From NCBI GenBank assembly GCA_001512685.1, contig LFSG01000032.1:26648-62439 (forward strand): a DNA stretch of 35,792 nucleotides, given 5' to 3'. The translations under genes and the position numbers were made by a program. The notes beneath the pieces are model-generated. The model ran no database searches. It saw only the letters and a list, made by a program, of their open reading frames with translations, and had not been told where the DNA came from. Below are positions 8,671-17,302 of the stretch, one piece after another (positions within the stretch are counted from its first letter, which is position 1; each line of letters begins with the position of its first letter). This DNA comes from Clostridiales bacterium DTU072 (GTDB lineage: Bacteria; Bacillota; Clostridia; Christensenellales; DTU072).

Positions 8671-10764
8671 TTGAAAAAGTTACTGAAATTTCTTAAGCCT
8701 TACGCCGGCATAATTTTGCTTATCGCGGTAATGGTGGCGGGGATATCAATATCAACGCTTTTATTGCCGGACAGAATGAGCAAAATTATCGGAAAAGGGA
8801 TTACATCCGAAGTGGTATATGAAACCACGGATAAAGGAGATATAATCTATATAAAATTACCGCAATCCAATCAGGATATCCCCTTGCCCAAACTAAAATA
8901 TTCAGACGCGGGCAAGCTTGTCGCCATGGAAGAGAACGGCAAGCATTATGCCGTCATAATCGGCATGGAAACCGACGATGACGGCAATGCCGTAAATATC
9001 TTAAATCCCGCTACGGGAGAACTTATACCCATACCTAAATTTTTAAGGACGACAGACGGAAAGATTGATTCCCCGCCTAAGCAGGGCAGGCTTTATTTGG
9101 ACAAAGACAATTCCCCGCAAATTGTGTTTGAGCAAAAAAGCGATTTGAGCGTAATATTAAAAAACGGGCTGATTATGCTGGCTATAACGTTGCTTTCCTC
9201 AATTCTTTCAATAGCCGTAGCTTATTTGTCGTCCAATGTGGGCGCCGCTTTCGGCAGAGATATAAGGAAAAAACTTTTTGATAAAGTTATCAGGATGAGC
9301 AAATCCCAAGAAGACGCTTTTTCCACCGCCAGCCTTATTACGCGAACCACCAACGACGTAACTCAGCTGCAAAATCTCATAATAATGGCTCTCCGCATGA
9401 TGATTAATGTGCCTTTCATGTTTGCGGGCGGGCTCATCATGGCGATGAGCAAAGACCCAAAAATGACTTTGGTATTATTGGTGTCTATACCTATGGTCGC
9501 GGTTATTATAGGATTTGCAGCAAGAAAAGTGGTGCCTCTTTTCAAAAGCATTCAGAAAAAGATTGACCATTTGACTGCCGTTTCCAGAGAAAATATAACC
9601 GGCATAAGGGTTATAAGAGCTTTCGGCGGCGAAGAATATGAAGACAAAAGGTTTGACCAAGCCAATAAAAGCGTTACCCAAACGGGCTTAAAGGCGGCAA
9701 GAATAATGTCGGCGCTTATGCCCCTTATCATGTTGATAATGAGCTTAACGGCTTTGTCGGTAATGTTCATAGCCGTGTTCAATATCAATTCCGATTTGAA
9801 TAAGCAAATGCTTGATTATACGGGCATAGGCAATATGATGGCGGTCATACAGTACATTATGCAAATAATGTTCAGCGTTGTTATGTTTTCGGTAATATTT
9901 ATTATGGTTCCCAGAGCCAGCGTTTCCGCCACCCGAATCAATGAAATTCTGGAGACCGAGCCTGACATTATCGATCCTCCCAATCCCGTTTTTCCATTAA
10001 GGCAGGGTTTGGTGGAATTTGAAAATGTCTCTTTCGCTTATTCCGACAGCGCGGCCAAGAAAACGCTGGAAAACATTAGGTTTACCGCCAAAAAAGGAAC
10101 GGTAACGGCTATCATAGGCGGCACGGGCAGCGGCAAGAGCACATTAATTAATCTTATTCCCAGGCAATATGACGCTACGGACGGAAAAGTCAAAATAGAC
10201 GGCGTTGACGTAAGGGAGATGTCGCTTAAGGATTTACGTTCAAGGATAGGCTTTGTTGCCCAGAAAGCGGTTTTGTTTGAAGGCAATATAAAGGATAATG
10301 TATTGTACGGCGCGGATAAAGACAATAGATTAAAGCAGGCTTTGGAGATTGCCCAAGCCATGAATATTGTGGAAGAAAAAGAGGGCGGCTATGAGGCTGT
10401 TGTGGAGCAAGGAGGAAGGAATTTATCGGGAGGGCAAAAACAAAGATTGACCATAGCAAGGGCGCTTGCCACCGATGCCGATATATTGGTGTTTGACGAC
10501 AGCTTTTCGGCGCTGGATTTTAAGACGGACGCCATGCTTCGCAAAGCGTTGAGAGAAAACACGAAAGACAAAACGGTTATAATTGTGGCGCAAAGAATCG
10601 GTACGGTTATGGACGCCGACAACATAATAGTGCTGGATAAAGGCAAAATTGTGGGCATGGGCAGACATGAAGAGCTTATGGAAAGATGCCAAGAGTATAA
10701 AGACATAGCTTTATCTCAGCTCAGCGAAGAGGAACTGGCAAAAGGAGGTCAAGCAAATGGCTGA
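8671..10764 (+). CDS. Heterodimeric ABC exporter, subunit 1 (degenerate ATPase site, extracytoplasmic insert)
   Basis: A 697-residue fused permease-ATPase of the MdlB/BmrCD/TM287-288 type. TM1 is at about residues 11-33 and the next helix at about 163-187. Between them is a roughly 125-residue polar segment that should lie outside the membrane, much longer than the usual short loop. The ATPase domain has Walker A GGTGSGKS (483-490, K489) and a canonical signature LSGGQ (585-589). Walker B ends in D609-D610, with Asp in place of the catalytic Glu, and the H-loop His is Gln (Q641, AQRIG). These changes are typical of the non-hydrolysing site in heterodimeric exporters. The start is TTG at 8671 with GGAGA 4 bases upstream. 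It overlaps subunit 2 by 8 bases, so the two are surely cotranscribed. The substrate (drug, lipid or peptide) is not predictable. Confidence 0.95.
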   Translation: MKKLLKFLKPYAGIILLIAVMVAGISISTLLLPDRMSKIIGKGITSEVVYETTDKGDIIYIKLPQSNQDIPLPKLKYSDAGKLVAMEENGKHYAVIIGMETDDDGNAVNILNPATGELIPIPKFLRTTDGKIDSPPKQGRLYLDKDNSPQIVFEQKSDLSVILKNGLIMLAITLLSSILSIAVAYLSSNVGAAFGRDIRKKLFDKVIRMSKSQEDAFSTASLITRTTNDVTQLQNLIIMALRMMINVPFMFAGGLIMAMSKDPKMTLVLLVSIPMVAVIIGFAARKVVPLFKSIQKKIDHLTAVSRENITGIRVIRAFGGEEYEDKRFDQANKSVTQTGLKAARIMSALMPLIMLIMSLTALSVMFIAVFNINSDLNKQMLDYTGIGNMMAVIQYIMQIMFSVVMFSVIFIMVPRASVSATRINEILETEPDIIDPPNPVFPLRQGLVEFENVSFAYSDSAAKKTLENIRFTAKKGTVTAIIGGTGSGKSTLINLIPRQYDATDGKVKIDGVDVREMSLKDLRSRIGFVAQKAVLFEGNIKDNVLYGADKDNRLKQALEIAQAMNIVEEKEGGYEAVVEQGGRNLSGGQKQRLTIARALATDADILVFDDSFSALDFKTDAMLRKALRENTKDKTVIIVAQRIGTVMDADNIIVLDKGKIVGMGRHEELMERCQEYKDIALSQLSEEELAKGGQANG

Positions 10765-12610
10765 GGCAAGGCAAATCCGTCACCATTCACGAAAAGAGAG
10801 ACAACATAAGCCCGGCATGGGCAGAGGCCCCATGTACGGCATGGTTATGGAAAAGCCCAAAGATTTCAAAGGCTCTTTCAAAAAGCTTATAAATTATCTT
10901 AAGCCGCAACTGCCTTTTTTGATAATGGTAATCGTTCTTGCCGCTTTGGGTACGATTCTGTATATTATCGCCCCGCGTATAACGGCAAACGCCATAAACG
11001 CCTTGCAAAACGGCATAATGCGCGGCAAATTGGATATGGAGTATATCATAAAAACCTTGATAATTGTTGCCGCCATATATGTGTTGTCTTCGCTGTTGAA
11101 TTTCCTTTCTTATTTTTTGTCGGCGGGAGTTTCCCAAAGAGTGGTGTATAGAATGAGAAAGGATGTCAAAGAAAAGTTTAAGAAATTGCCCATTGAGTAT
11201 TACGACACCCATTCGTCGGGGAATATTTTGTCCGTTGTTACAAACGATATAGAAACAATATCGTTAACGCTGCAGCAATCTATCTCCCAAGCCATAAACA
11301 GCGCTTTGTCCATTGTGGGTATTTTAATTATGATGCTCACAATCAGCGGTTATATGACGCTTATAGCGGTGGGCTCTTTGCCTTTATTTTTGATAATCAC
11401 CATGGTGATCGCAAAGAAATCGCAAAAGAAATTTGTAAAGCAGCAAGCCAAACTCGGTCAGCTTAACGGCTATGTGGAAGAAATGTATTCCAATAAAATG
11501 GTGGTGCAATTATACAATAAGGAAAAACGCGCCGTTCAAAATTTTGAGGAAATAAACGAAGAGTTGTACGACGCGGGAAAGAACGCGCAATTTTTGTCGG
11601 GCATTATTATGCCCATGCTGCAATTTGTGAACAATTTAAGCTATGTCGCCATAAGCGTTGTGGGAGGCATACTTGCGGGCGGCAGACTTATGATAGGGGA
11701 TATACAGGCATTTATGCAGTACAGCCATCAATTCGGCCAGCCCATTATGCAAACGGCAAATATTATCAATATCATACAATCCACCGTGGCGGCCGCCCAA
11801 AGGCTGTTTGATTTGTTGGAGAGTCAAGAAGAACCTCAAGATGTCGCTCAACCTGCCGATATAAGCAAGGTAAAAGGAGAAGTGGTGTTTGAGGGGGTGG
11901 ATTTTTCTTACGATAAAAATACCGAGCTTTTGAAGGACATTAATTTTAAGGTGGAAAGCGGCGGGGTTATCGCCATTGTAGGGCCTACGGGAGCGGGAAA
12001 AACTACCCTTGTCAATTTGCTTATGCGTTTTTATGAGATAGATAAAGGCAGAATAACCATTGACGGCATAGACATAAGAAATATGGCAAAGAAAGATTTA
12101 CGCAGCCTTTTCGGCATGGTGCTGCAGGATACTTGGCTGGAAAGCGGCTCTTTAATGGAAAACATAGCGTATGCCAAACCCAACGGTGATTTGGAGGATG
12201 TCAAAAAAGCCGCCGAAAAAGCGCATATTGACCATTTTATCGACACCTTGCCTCAAGGTTATCATACCTTGATAAATGAAGATGTAACCAACATTTCGCA
12301 AGGCGAAAAGCAATTGATTACCATTGCCAGAGCCATTTACGCCGATCCCAAAATTCTTATACTCGACGAAGCCACAAGCAGCGTGGACACCAGAACGGAA
12401 AGCTATATACAAAACGCCATGACGGCCATGATGAAAGGCAAAACCTCTTTTATTATCGCGCATAGGTTATCCACCATCAGAAAAGCGGGCCTTATACTGG
12501 TAATGGATAAAGGAAAAATAGTGGAACAAGGCAATCATGAAGAATTGCTTAATAAAAAAGGATTTTATTATAACCTTTATAACAGTCAATTTAATGCGCA
12601 AAATATTTGA
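10757..12610 (+). CDS. Heterodimeric ABC exporter, subunit 2 (catalytic ATPase site)
   Basis: A 617-residue partner of the preceding gene. A basic N-terminal tail (about 45 residues) precedes an ABC_membrane domain of six predicted helices. The ATPase domain has Walker A GPTGAGKT (409-416, K415), Walker B with D537-E538 intact and an intact H-loop (H569, IIAHRLST). The signature is degenerate, ISQGE at 513-517 instead of LSGGQ. Combined with subunit 1, one composite site is fully canonical (Walker motifs from this protein, LSGGQ from subunit 1) and the other fully degenerate, as in TM287/288 and BmrCD. The start is ATG at 10757, inside the 3' end of subunit 1, with AGGAGGT 7 bases upstream. 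The TGA stop lies within the -35 box of the tRNA promoter. Confidence 0.96.
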   Translation: MAEARQIRHHSRKERQHKPGMGRGPMYGMVMEKPKDFKGSFKKLINYLKPQLPFLIMVIVLAALGTILYIIAPRITANAINALQNGIMRGKLDMEYIIKTLIIVAAIYVLSSLLNFLSYFLSAGVSQRVVYRMRKDVKEKFKKLPIEYYDTHSSGNILSVVTNDIETISLTLQQSISQAINSALSIVGILIMMLTISGYMTLIAVGSLPLFLIITMVIAKKSQKKFVKQQAKLGQLNGYVEEMYSNKMVVQLYNKEKRAVQNFEEINEELYDAGKNAQFLSGIIMPMLQFVNNLSYVAISVVGGILAGGRLMIGDIQAFMQYSHQFGQPIMQTANIINIIQSTVAAAQRLFDLLESQEEPQDVAQPADISKVKGEVVFEGVDFSYDKNTELLKDINFKVESGGVIAIVGPTGAGKTTLVNLLMRFYEIDKGRITIDGIDIRNMAKKDLRSLFGMVLQDTWLESGSLMENIAYAKPNGDLEDVKKAAEKAHIDHFIDTLPQGYHTLINEDVTNISQGEKQLITIARAIYADPKILILDEATSSVDTRTESYIQNAMTAMMKGKTSFIIAHRLSTIRKAGLILVMDKGKIVEQGNHEELLNKKGFYYNLYNSQFNAQNI

Positions 12611-12635
12611 CAGAAAGCTGAAATAAATTTATAAT
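12607..12635 (+). promoter_or_regulatory. Consensus promoter of tRNA-Gln
   Basis: TTGACA (12607-12612), a 17-base spacer and TATAAT (12630-12635) match the sigma-A consensus at all twelve positions. The -35 overlaps the TGA stop of the ABC gene. Transcription should start near 12642, about 5 bases before the mature tRNA. Confidence 0.9.
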
Positions 12636-12646
12636 ATTATTCGCAA

Positions 12647-12720
12647 TGGAGCATGGTGCAATGGTAGCACATAGGCCTCTGACTCCTATGATGTAAGTTC
12701 GATTCTTACTGCTCCTGCCA
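12647..12720 (+). tRNA. tRNA-Gln, anticodon CUG
   Basis: The cloverleaf was folded by hand. The acceptor stem is 12647-12653 with 12710-12716. The D-stem GTGC/GCAC has the loop AATGGTA. The anticodon arm spans 12672-12688 with loop CTCTGAC, giving anticodon CTG at 12679-12681. The T-stem GTAAG/CTTAC has the loop TTCGATT. The discriminator G12717 and an encoded CCA (12718-12720) complete it. U at position 1 and G at 73 are typical of tRNA-Gln. Two pairs are imperfect: U1 faces U72, and the last anticodon-stem pair is C-U. It reads codon CAG. Confidence 0.9.
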
Positions 12721-12724
12721 AAAA

Positions 12725-12761
12725 GGCGGTCGATAACTGCATAGTCGGCCGTCTTTTTTTT
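12725..12761 (+). terminator. Intrinsic terminator of the tRNA transcript
   Basis: GGCGGTCGA (12725-12733) pairs with TCGGCCGTC (12745-12753) with two G-T wobbles and an 11-base loop, followed by eight T at 12754-12761. It begins 5 bases after the tRNA CCA end, so the tRNA is a single-gene transcription unit. Confidence 0.88.
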
Positions 12762-12825
12762 GATTATCGTCATTTTTCTACATAATTTTTTGCCGAAATT
12801 CAATGGTAAAGTGGAATTTTCCACA

Positions 12826-12854
12826 TTGATTTATTATAATTTTTATGGTATTAT
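12826..12854 (+). promoter_or_regulatory. Probable promoter of the envelope cluster
   Basis: TTGATT (12826-12831), a 17-base spacer and TATTAT (12849-12854) match the consensus at four and five positions. They lie 33 bases upstream of the GDSL hydrolase gene in AT-rich DNA. Confidence 0.6.
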
Positions 12855-12886
12855 ATAAAAAAATGTGCGTATATTTCTAAGAGGAA

Positions 12887-14578
12887 ATGTATGATATGTT
12901 AAAAAAGATTTTAGTTGGGATTATATGCTGTCTTTTAATCGGGGGAACTGCGGTTGTCGCCGCGGTAGGTTACAAATCTTCACAAAGCTACGATAAGATA
13001 ATTGTATATTTGGGGGATTCAATCTGCGAAGGCATTTTGGGCTCTTCGCCTTTTTCCGAGAGGGACAGCAATTGTTATTACGCCATAGTGGGCAGACGCA
13101 ATAATTTCCGATATGTGGATAAATCGGTATCCGGCGATACCACCACTGATTTGTATAACAGGCTGACAAGGACCGACACGCCCTCTTTGGAGCGTCAATA
13201 CTGGGTTTCCAAAGCGGATATCGTACATATTTCAATTCTCGGCAACGATTTTTTGGACGGCAATGTAGGCGAAACCGCAATTAAGGTTTTATTGAACGAT
13301 TATACCGATCTAAATAAGGTGCGTAATAAAGCCAGCCAATATTTTGCTTTGTCCATAGAAAGAATAAAAGAACTTAATCCCGATGTTTTAATTTTGGTAA
13401 ATACCGTATACAATCCTCTTGACGCGGCGGCTACTTTGCTTTCTCCCGAACAAAAAGAAACTTTTTTAGAGCAAGCAAACGGCGACCAAACTAAATTCCG
13501 CAAGGTAGGCGGCCAGCTTCTTCAATTTCTTAACGGCATCATCTATGATTATTTAGAGCAAAACCCCGGCGCTTTTGAAATAATTGATGTTTATACGGCA
13601 TTTGATAATCTTTATAAAGAAGATTATTCAAAAGGCATCGCTCTTCTATACAAGGATTGGCTGCATCCGTCCAACGAAGGCCATGCGCTTATAGCCAATC
13701 TCATTCAATCAAAGATTGAAGAGCTGAATCTTGTAAGCAAGCAGCGTGCGGTTACGGCGTATAAGGCTATGCGGATTGAACAGATGGAAAGGCTTTTTTC
13801 GGATACCGAAGTCAATATCGCTTCCGCGAAAGCGAATATTCTTTCCGCGGAAACTTGTCAACAAATTTCGGAAAGATACTTTGACGCCATAAGAGGCTTT
13901 ACTCCCCAATATACCAATAAGCCCATAACTCGCCGATTGGGCAAGGTTTTCAGAGACACAAAAACTTTTGAGATATCTTCGATTAAAATGGGGGAAGATA
14001 ATTTTTCCTCATTCATAAACAAAGAAAAATCACAAGTAATTTACAGAGACGACGGCACTTTTTCTTTACTGTTGGTTCCCGACGGTTCTACCATAGGCCT
14101 TGCAAATATTGCATTGAACATAATACTCAGAGAAAAAACTGTGAATATTTCTGAAATTCTCAGCGCTCCCGCGGGCTTTGGAACATCGTTGGAAACATAC
14201 ATAAAAGAAGTTTTTCCCGGCTTTGATTCAAAGGATTTCAAAAAAATAGTGGAGCTGTTAACCAGCCTTGGCATTTATATCAACGGTTTGGATTATGAAA
14301 GCGAAACCATGGTTGAATTTATGGATTCTTTGCGGGAAAAAGGGGAAATACCTCTCGGTTTTAAGCTGCCGAGCGGATTGTCAATTGAAGTCAAGGGGTA
14401 TTATTTTGTGGAGAAAGCGGGGGATTTTACAAATATACACATGTGCGTGGGAAATGTCTCAAATAACGGATATCCCTTCTTATACGCTACCTTGCATACC
14501 GAAGATGACGGTAACGAGTGGATAGAAACTTCTATCGAAGTATCAAAAATTACTCTTTACGCAGACAAAAAGCAATAA
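12887..14578 (+). CDS. Exported SGNH/GDSL-family hydrolase with C-terminal extension
   Basis: A 563-residue protein with an N-terminal hydrophobic segment (about residues 7-28), an uncleaved anchor or signal peptide placing the rest outside the membrane. Residues 37-275 form an SGNH hydrolase domain: nucleophile S45 in YLGDSICEG, G83 in VSGDTT, N120 in LGNDF, and D257/H260 in DWLHPSNEGH. Such enzymes remove acyl groups from lipids, glycans or peptidoglycan. The next 290 residues, with no recognised domain, contain mixed helix and a beta-rich C-terminus and may bind the substrate. GAGG lies only 2 bases before ATG 12887 but 11 before the in-frame ATG at 12896; the latter, giving MLKK at the N-terminus, may be the true start. 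It heads a same-strand set with the following lipoprotein and phosphoesterase. Confidence 0.87.
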   Translation: MYDMLKKILVGIICCLLIGGTAVVAAVGYKSSQSYDKIIVYLGDSICEGILGSSPFSERDSNCYYAIVGRRNNFRYVDKSVSGDTTTDLYNRLTRTDTPSLERQYWVSKADIVHISILGNDFLDGNVGETAIKVLLNDYTDLNKVRNKASQYFALSIERIKELNPDVLILVNTVYNPLDAAATLLSPEQKETFLEQANGDQTKFRKVGGQLLQFLNGIIYDYLEQNPGAFEIIDVYTAFDNLYKEDYSKGIALLYKDWLHPSNEGHALIANLIQSKIEELNLVSKQRAVTAYKAMRIEQMERLFSDTEVNIASAKANILSAETCQQISERYFDAIRGFTPQYTNKPITRRLGKVFRDTKTFEISSIKMGEDNFSSFINKEKSQVIYRDDGTFSLLLVPDGSTIGLANIALNIILREKTVNISEILSAPAGFGTSLETYIKEVFPGFDSKDFKKIVELLTSLGIYINGLDYESETMVEFMDSLREKGEIPLGFKLPSGLSIEVKGYYFVEKAGDFTNIHMCVGNVSNNGYPFLYATLHTEDDGNEWIETSIEVSKITLYADKKQ

Positions 14579-14620
14579 AATTACAGCCTGCAATTCCAAA
14601 ACCATAAGTTTTGTTCGCTT

Positions 14621-14634
14621 ACGCCCATGGGCGT
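14621..14634. repeat. 14-base perfect palindrome between the GDSL and lipoprotein genes
   Basis: ACGCCCATGGGCGT is a perfect palindrome in the 98-base gap. It could be a weak terminator or processing stem, but no T-run follows (TTGTCATAT), or a protein-binding site. The function is not assignable. Confidence 0.35.
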
Positions 14635-14676
14635 TTGTCATATATTTAATAAATTAAACTTAATTAGGGAGATATT

Positions 14677-17283
14677 ATGAAGAAAAAAAATTTGGTTGTG
14701 ATTGTCTTAATTGCTTTGGTCTTATTAACGGCTATAACCGTTACGGGCTGCAAAAAAAATCGATTGCCCGATTTTTGCCTCATTGTGCCCGAGAAATGGC
14801 AAATGCAGGTGGGAGACTCGCGTTCTGTGGATTACGCTTTCAACATTAATATAAAGAATCGAAAACTGACATGGAGCGTTTTTCCCAAATCGCTTGCTTC
14901 TGTGGACGAATGGGGAAGAGTAACCGCCAAAAAGCCAGGCTATGCGTGGATAAAGGCAAAAACTTCAGACGGATTGAAGGATACGGTCAGGCTTAAGATC
15001 GTTAAAAGATTCAAAGACATGGGAACCAGACCAAGAATCGTGGATTATAAGCTATCCGCCGTATCGCTGAACAGTACCTATCAGAAATTGGTAACATATT
15101 ATGAAATCGGCAATTCGGGCATACCGCAGGAAATAAGCGGCATAACGGATTATGAAAACTATCAAACAGTAACCACGGCGGACGGCGCGCAATGGACAAT
15201 AACCGAATACGGGGTTTTAAGAACCGACCCTAACGCGGTAAATTCTCGCGACGCCCAACAAAGATTTATGGGAGACCGATATTTTTACAGTAATAACGGT
15301 AAGCTTAAAGCCATTGTCCCCGACGGCGGGAATGGAATTTGGACGATAATGGACGAGGGGGTAACGCACATACAAATGGTGCAAATGAGCGGCAAGGAAA
15401 AAGCTATTTTAATGAGCGATAATACTTCGCAATATGTATCCCGCCGCGGCATGGTTTCCGACGCCGTCTTAACGGACGGGGAATGGAAGCCCAAAGAAAC
15501 CGACAATGACGGTTTATGGACATCGATGTACGGAGCGGGAGAGCTTATGCGTTACGCTTCGCTCAAAAAATCTTCTTCGGCGACGCCTCAAGAAATTGAA
15601 GCCGCCAAAAGAAGCGCCACGCTTGCCACCGAGGCGGTGTTGTTGCTTGCCAATATTTGTATGCGCAAAGGCGAAGTCGAAGCATATGTGCGCTATCAGC
15701 CCAACGCCATGTACGATGACGCCAACGGAAGATATTTGTCCGAGGTAGCATTGGAAAAAGGCGGAGATTATTCCTTGAAACTGCCCAATTGCAGTCCGGC
15801 GGCGGCGTTTGAATATGCTTATGAACAGTATTTGCAGCATGGCGTCCGCACATATTTTTTGACCGAAGACTATATGTATCCCTTTGTGGGCGACGATTGG
15901 TCGGATCCGCGTCAAGGCGAGGGAGAATACGCCAAACGAGTCAGAAACCTTGAAGGGTATGTTGCCCGCACCTATTCTTTCAGAGAAGAAAACAACCCTA
16001 TTGACGGTTTTATATACTGGTCGTTCAACGGCGACGGCACGGCCACGGGAGTATCTACCAGAGAAGAGGGCTCTTTGGGATATTATATTAACGGTGAAAA
16101 TTTGCGCGAAGTTACCGTGGACGCTTCCGGCGAAATACCCTCAAGACTTTGGGACAGCTTAATCGGCGAAGGCTACAGCGTGGAGGATATAGTCTATAAG
16201 GGTGACACAAGTTCTGATGAAATAATAGGACATCTATTTTTATATAAACTTGCTTTTGACATATTGGGGCCTGAAGATAAAGAGCTCAGGAAAATAATCG
16301 CAAACACCATGGACAGACTGGCAAAGCATATAGTGGATAACGGCTATATGATGGTGGACGGCTCGGGACAGCCCGGAACATGGAGCAAATTCAACAGGGA
16401 ATTCTTTTATAACAGCTCCCAATTGGGCGGAGCGCCGCTTACGGCGGCCGTCGCGCTTTCGCTTTTTAAGCTGGCTCATTATGTAACCGGCAATCAAAGG
16501 TGGCATGACGAATACCGTATGGCGGCTTTGCATCCTTCATACGAATACGCCAAAATTATGACGCAATATCATAAGCAATGCCATTTCTTAATGATGCTGA
16601 CATTGGACGAGCAGCTTGGTCCCCAAGTTAGAGAAATGTTTGGTTCGGCTTTTGAATACGGCTCTCCCACTTCTGAAACGCTGATAAGATTGTTCTTAAA
16701 CTATTCCGACGAAGAAATGGCAATGCTGGCTTTTTATTTGCTTTTCCAAATGGAAGACGATGAGGAGCTGTTGAACTATTACCGCCAAGCCATAGATCAA
16801 TGGTGGATATCCATAAAATATAGCGAAAATCCGTTATGGTATTACATATATCAATTGGCGTATCCCGATAAGCTTATAACGGACGCATACGGGAACAATA
16901 TTCTGGAAACTGCCGCTTGGTCGCTTTCGAGACATCCCATAGATTTAAGAAAATTGTCCGCTTCCTCAACGGCGCGAGACGACATTGCCGAATTTAGTTT
17001 GAGGGGAATAGGAATAAATGACAGCGCGGTATTATCTTATGAAATAGAAAATGGGGAAAAATTCAAGTTCTCGGGGAACTTGATTACAGACATGATGAAG
17101 GTTATTGCAAGCGGCCACAAATTGAAATGGGCGGTAGCCGCTCCCGACGAAAGAGCGCTGCATAAGTATAACGGACCCACATATGAATTGCATGGACATT
17201 ATTACCCCAACGTAATGGAAGGCTCCACCACGTATACCCTTCCTTTTTGGATGGGGATTTACCATGGTATGCTTACGGAATAA
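14677..17283 (+). CDS. Big2-domain lipoprotein with large, possibly (alpha/alpha)-toroid domain
   Basis: An 868-residue lipoprotein. A basic N-terminus, a hydrophobic core and a lipobox ending TVTGC give lipidated C25, so it should sit on the outer face of the membrane. Residues about 36-110 look like a bacterial Ig-like (Big2) domain, with features such as LTWSVF, ASVDEWGRVTAKKPG and WIKAKTSDG. Residues about 250-750 are rich in amphipathic helices with paired aromatic and acidic motifs (SSDEIIGHLF, GSGQPGTWSKFNREFF, GGAPLTAAVALSLFKLAHY). This suggests the (alpha/alpha) toroid of polysaccharide lyases, glycosidases or epimerases, but I do not recognise the family and see no proven catalytic set. 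The start is ATG at 14677 with AGGGAG 5 bases upstream. It is followed after 19 bases by the phosphoesterase. A role in surface-glycan processing is inference. Confidence 0.85.
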   Translation: MKKKNLVVIVLIALVLLTAITVTGCKKNRLPDFCLIVPEKWQMQVGDSRSVDYAFNINIKNRKLTWSVFPKSLASVDEWGRVTAKKPGYAWIKAKTSDGLKDTVRLKIVKRFKDMGTRPRIVDYKLSAVSLNSTYQKLVTYYEIGNSGIPQEISGITDYENYQTVTTADGAQWTITEYGVLRTDPNAVNSRDAQQRFMGDRYFYSNNGKLKAIVPDGGNGIWTIMDEGVTHIQMVQMSGKEKAILMSDNTSQYVSRRGMVSDAVLTDGEWKPKETDNDGLWTSMYGAGELMRYASLKKSSSATPQEIEAAKRSATLATEAVLLLANICMRKGEVEAYVRYQPNAMYDDANGRYLSEVALEKGGDYSLKLPNCSPAAAFEYAYEQYLQHGVRTYFLTEDYMYPFVGDDWSDPRQGEGEYAKRVRNLEGYVARTYSFREENNPIDGFIYWSFNGDGTATGVSTREEGSLGYYINGENLREVTVDASGEIPSRLWDSLIGEGYSVEDIVYKGDTSSDEIIGHLFLYKLAFDILGPEDKELRKIIANTMDRLAKHIVDNGYMMVDGSGQPGTWSKFNREFFYNSSQLGGAPLTAAVALSLFKLAHYVTGNQRWHDEYRMAALHPSYEYAKIMTQYHKQCHFLMMLTLDEQLGPQVREMFGSAFEYGSPTSETLIRLFLNYSDEEMAMLAFYLLFQMEDDEELLNYYRQAIDQWWISIKYSENPLWYYIYQLAYPDKLITDAYGNNILETAAWSLSRHPIDLRKLSASSTARDDIAEFSLRGIGINDSAVLSYEIENGEKFKFSGNLITDMMKVIASGHKLKWAVAAPDERALHKYNGPTYELHGHYYPNVMEGSTTYTLPFWMGIYHGMLTE

Positions 17284-17302
17284 AGCATTTTGAGGTCTGT
17301 CA

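Noticed and set aside
14621-14645. Palindrome ACGCCCATGGGCGT as an intrinsic terminator
   Set aside because: It is not followed by a T-run, so it was kept only as a palindrome of unknown role.
15514-15915. 133-codon minus-strand frame rich in Arg/Phe
   Set aside because: Composition is typical of an antisense shadow of the lipoprotein gene, with no supporting start signals.
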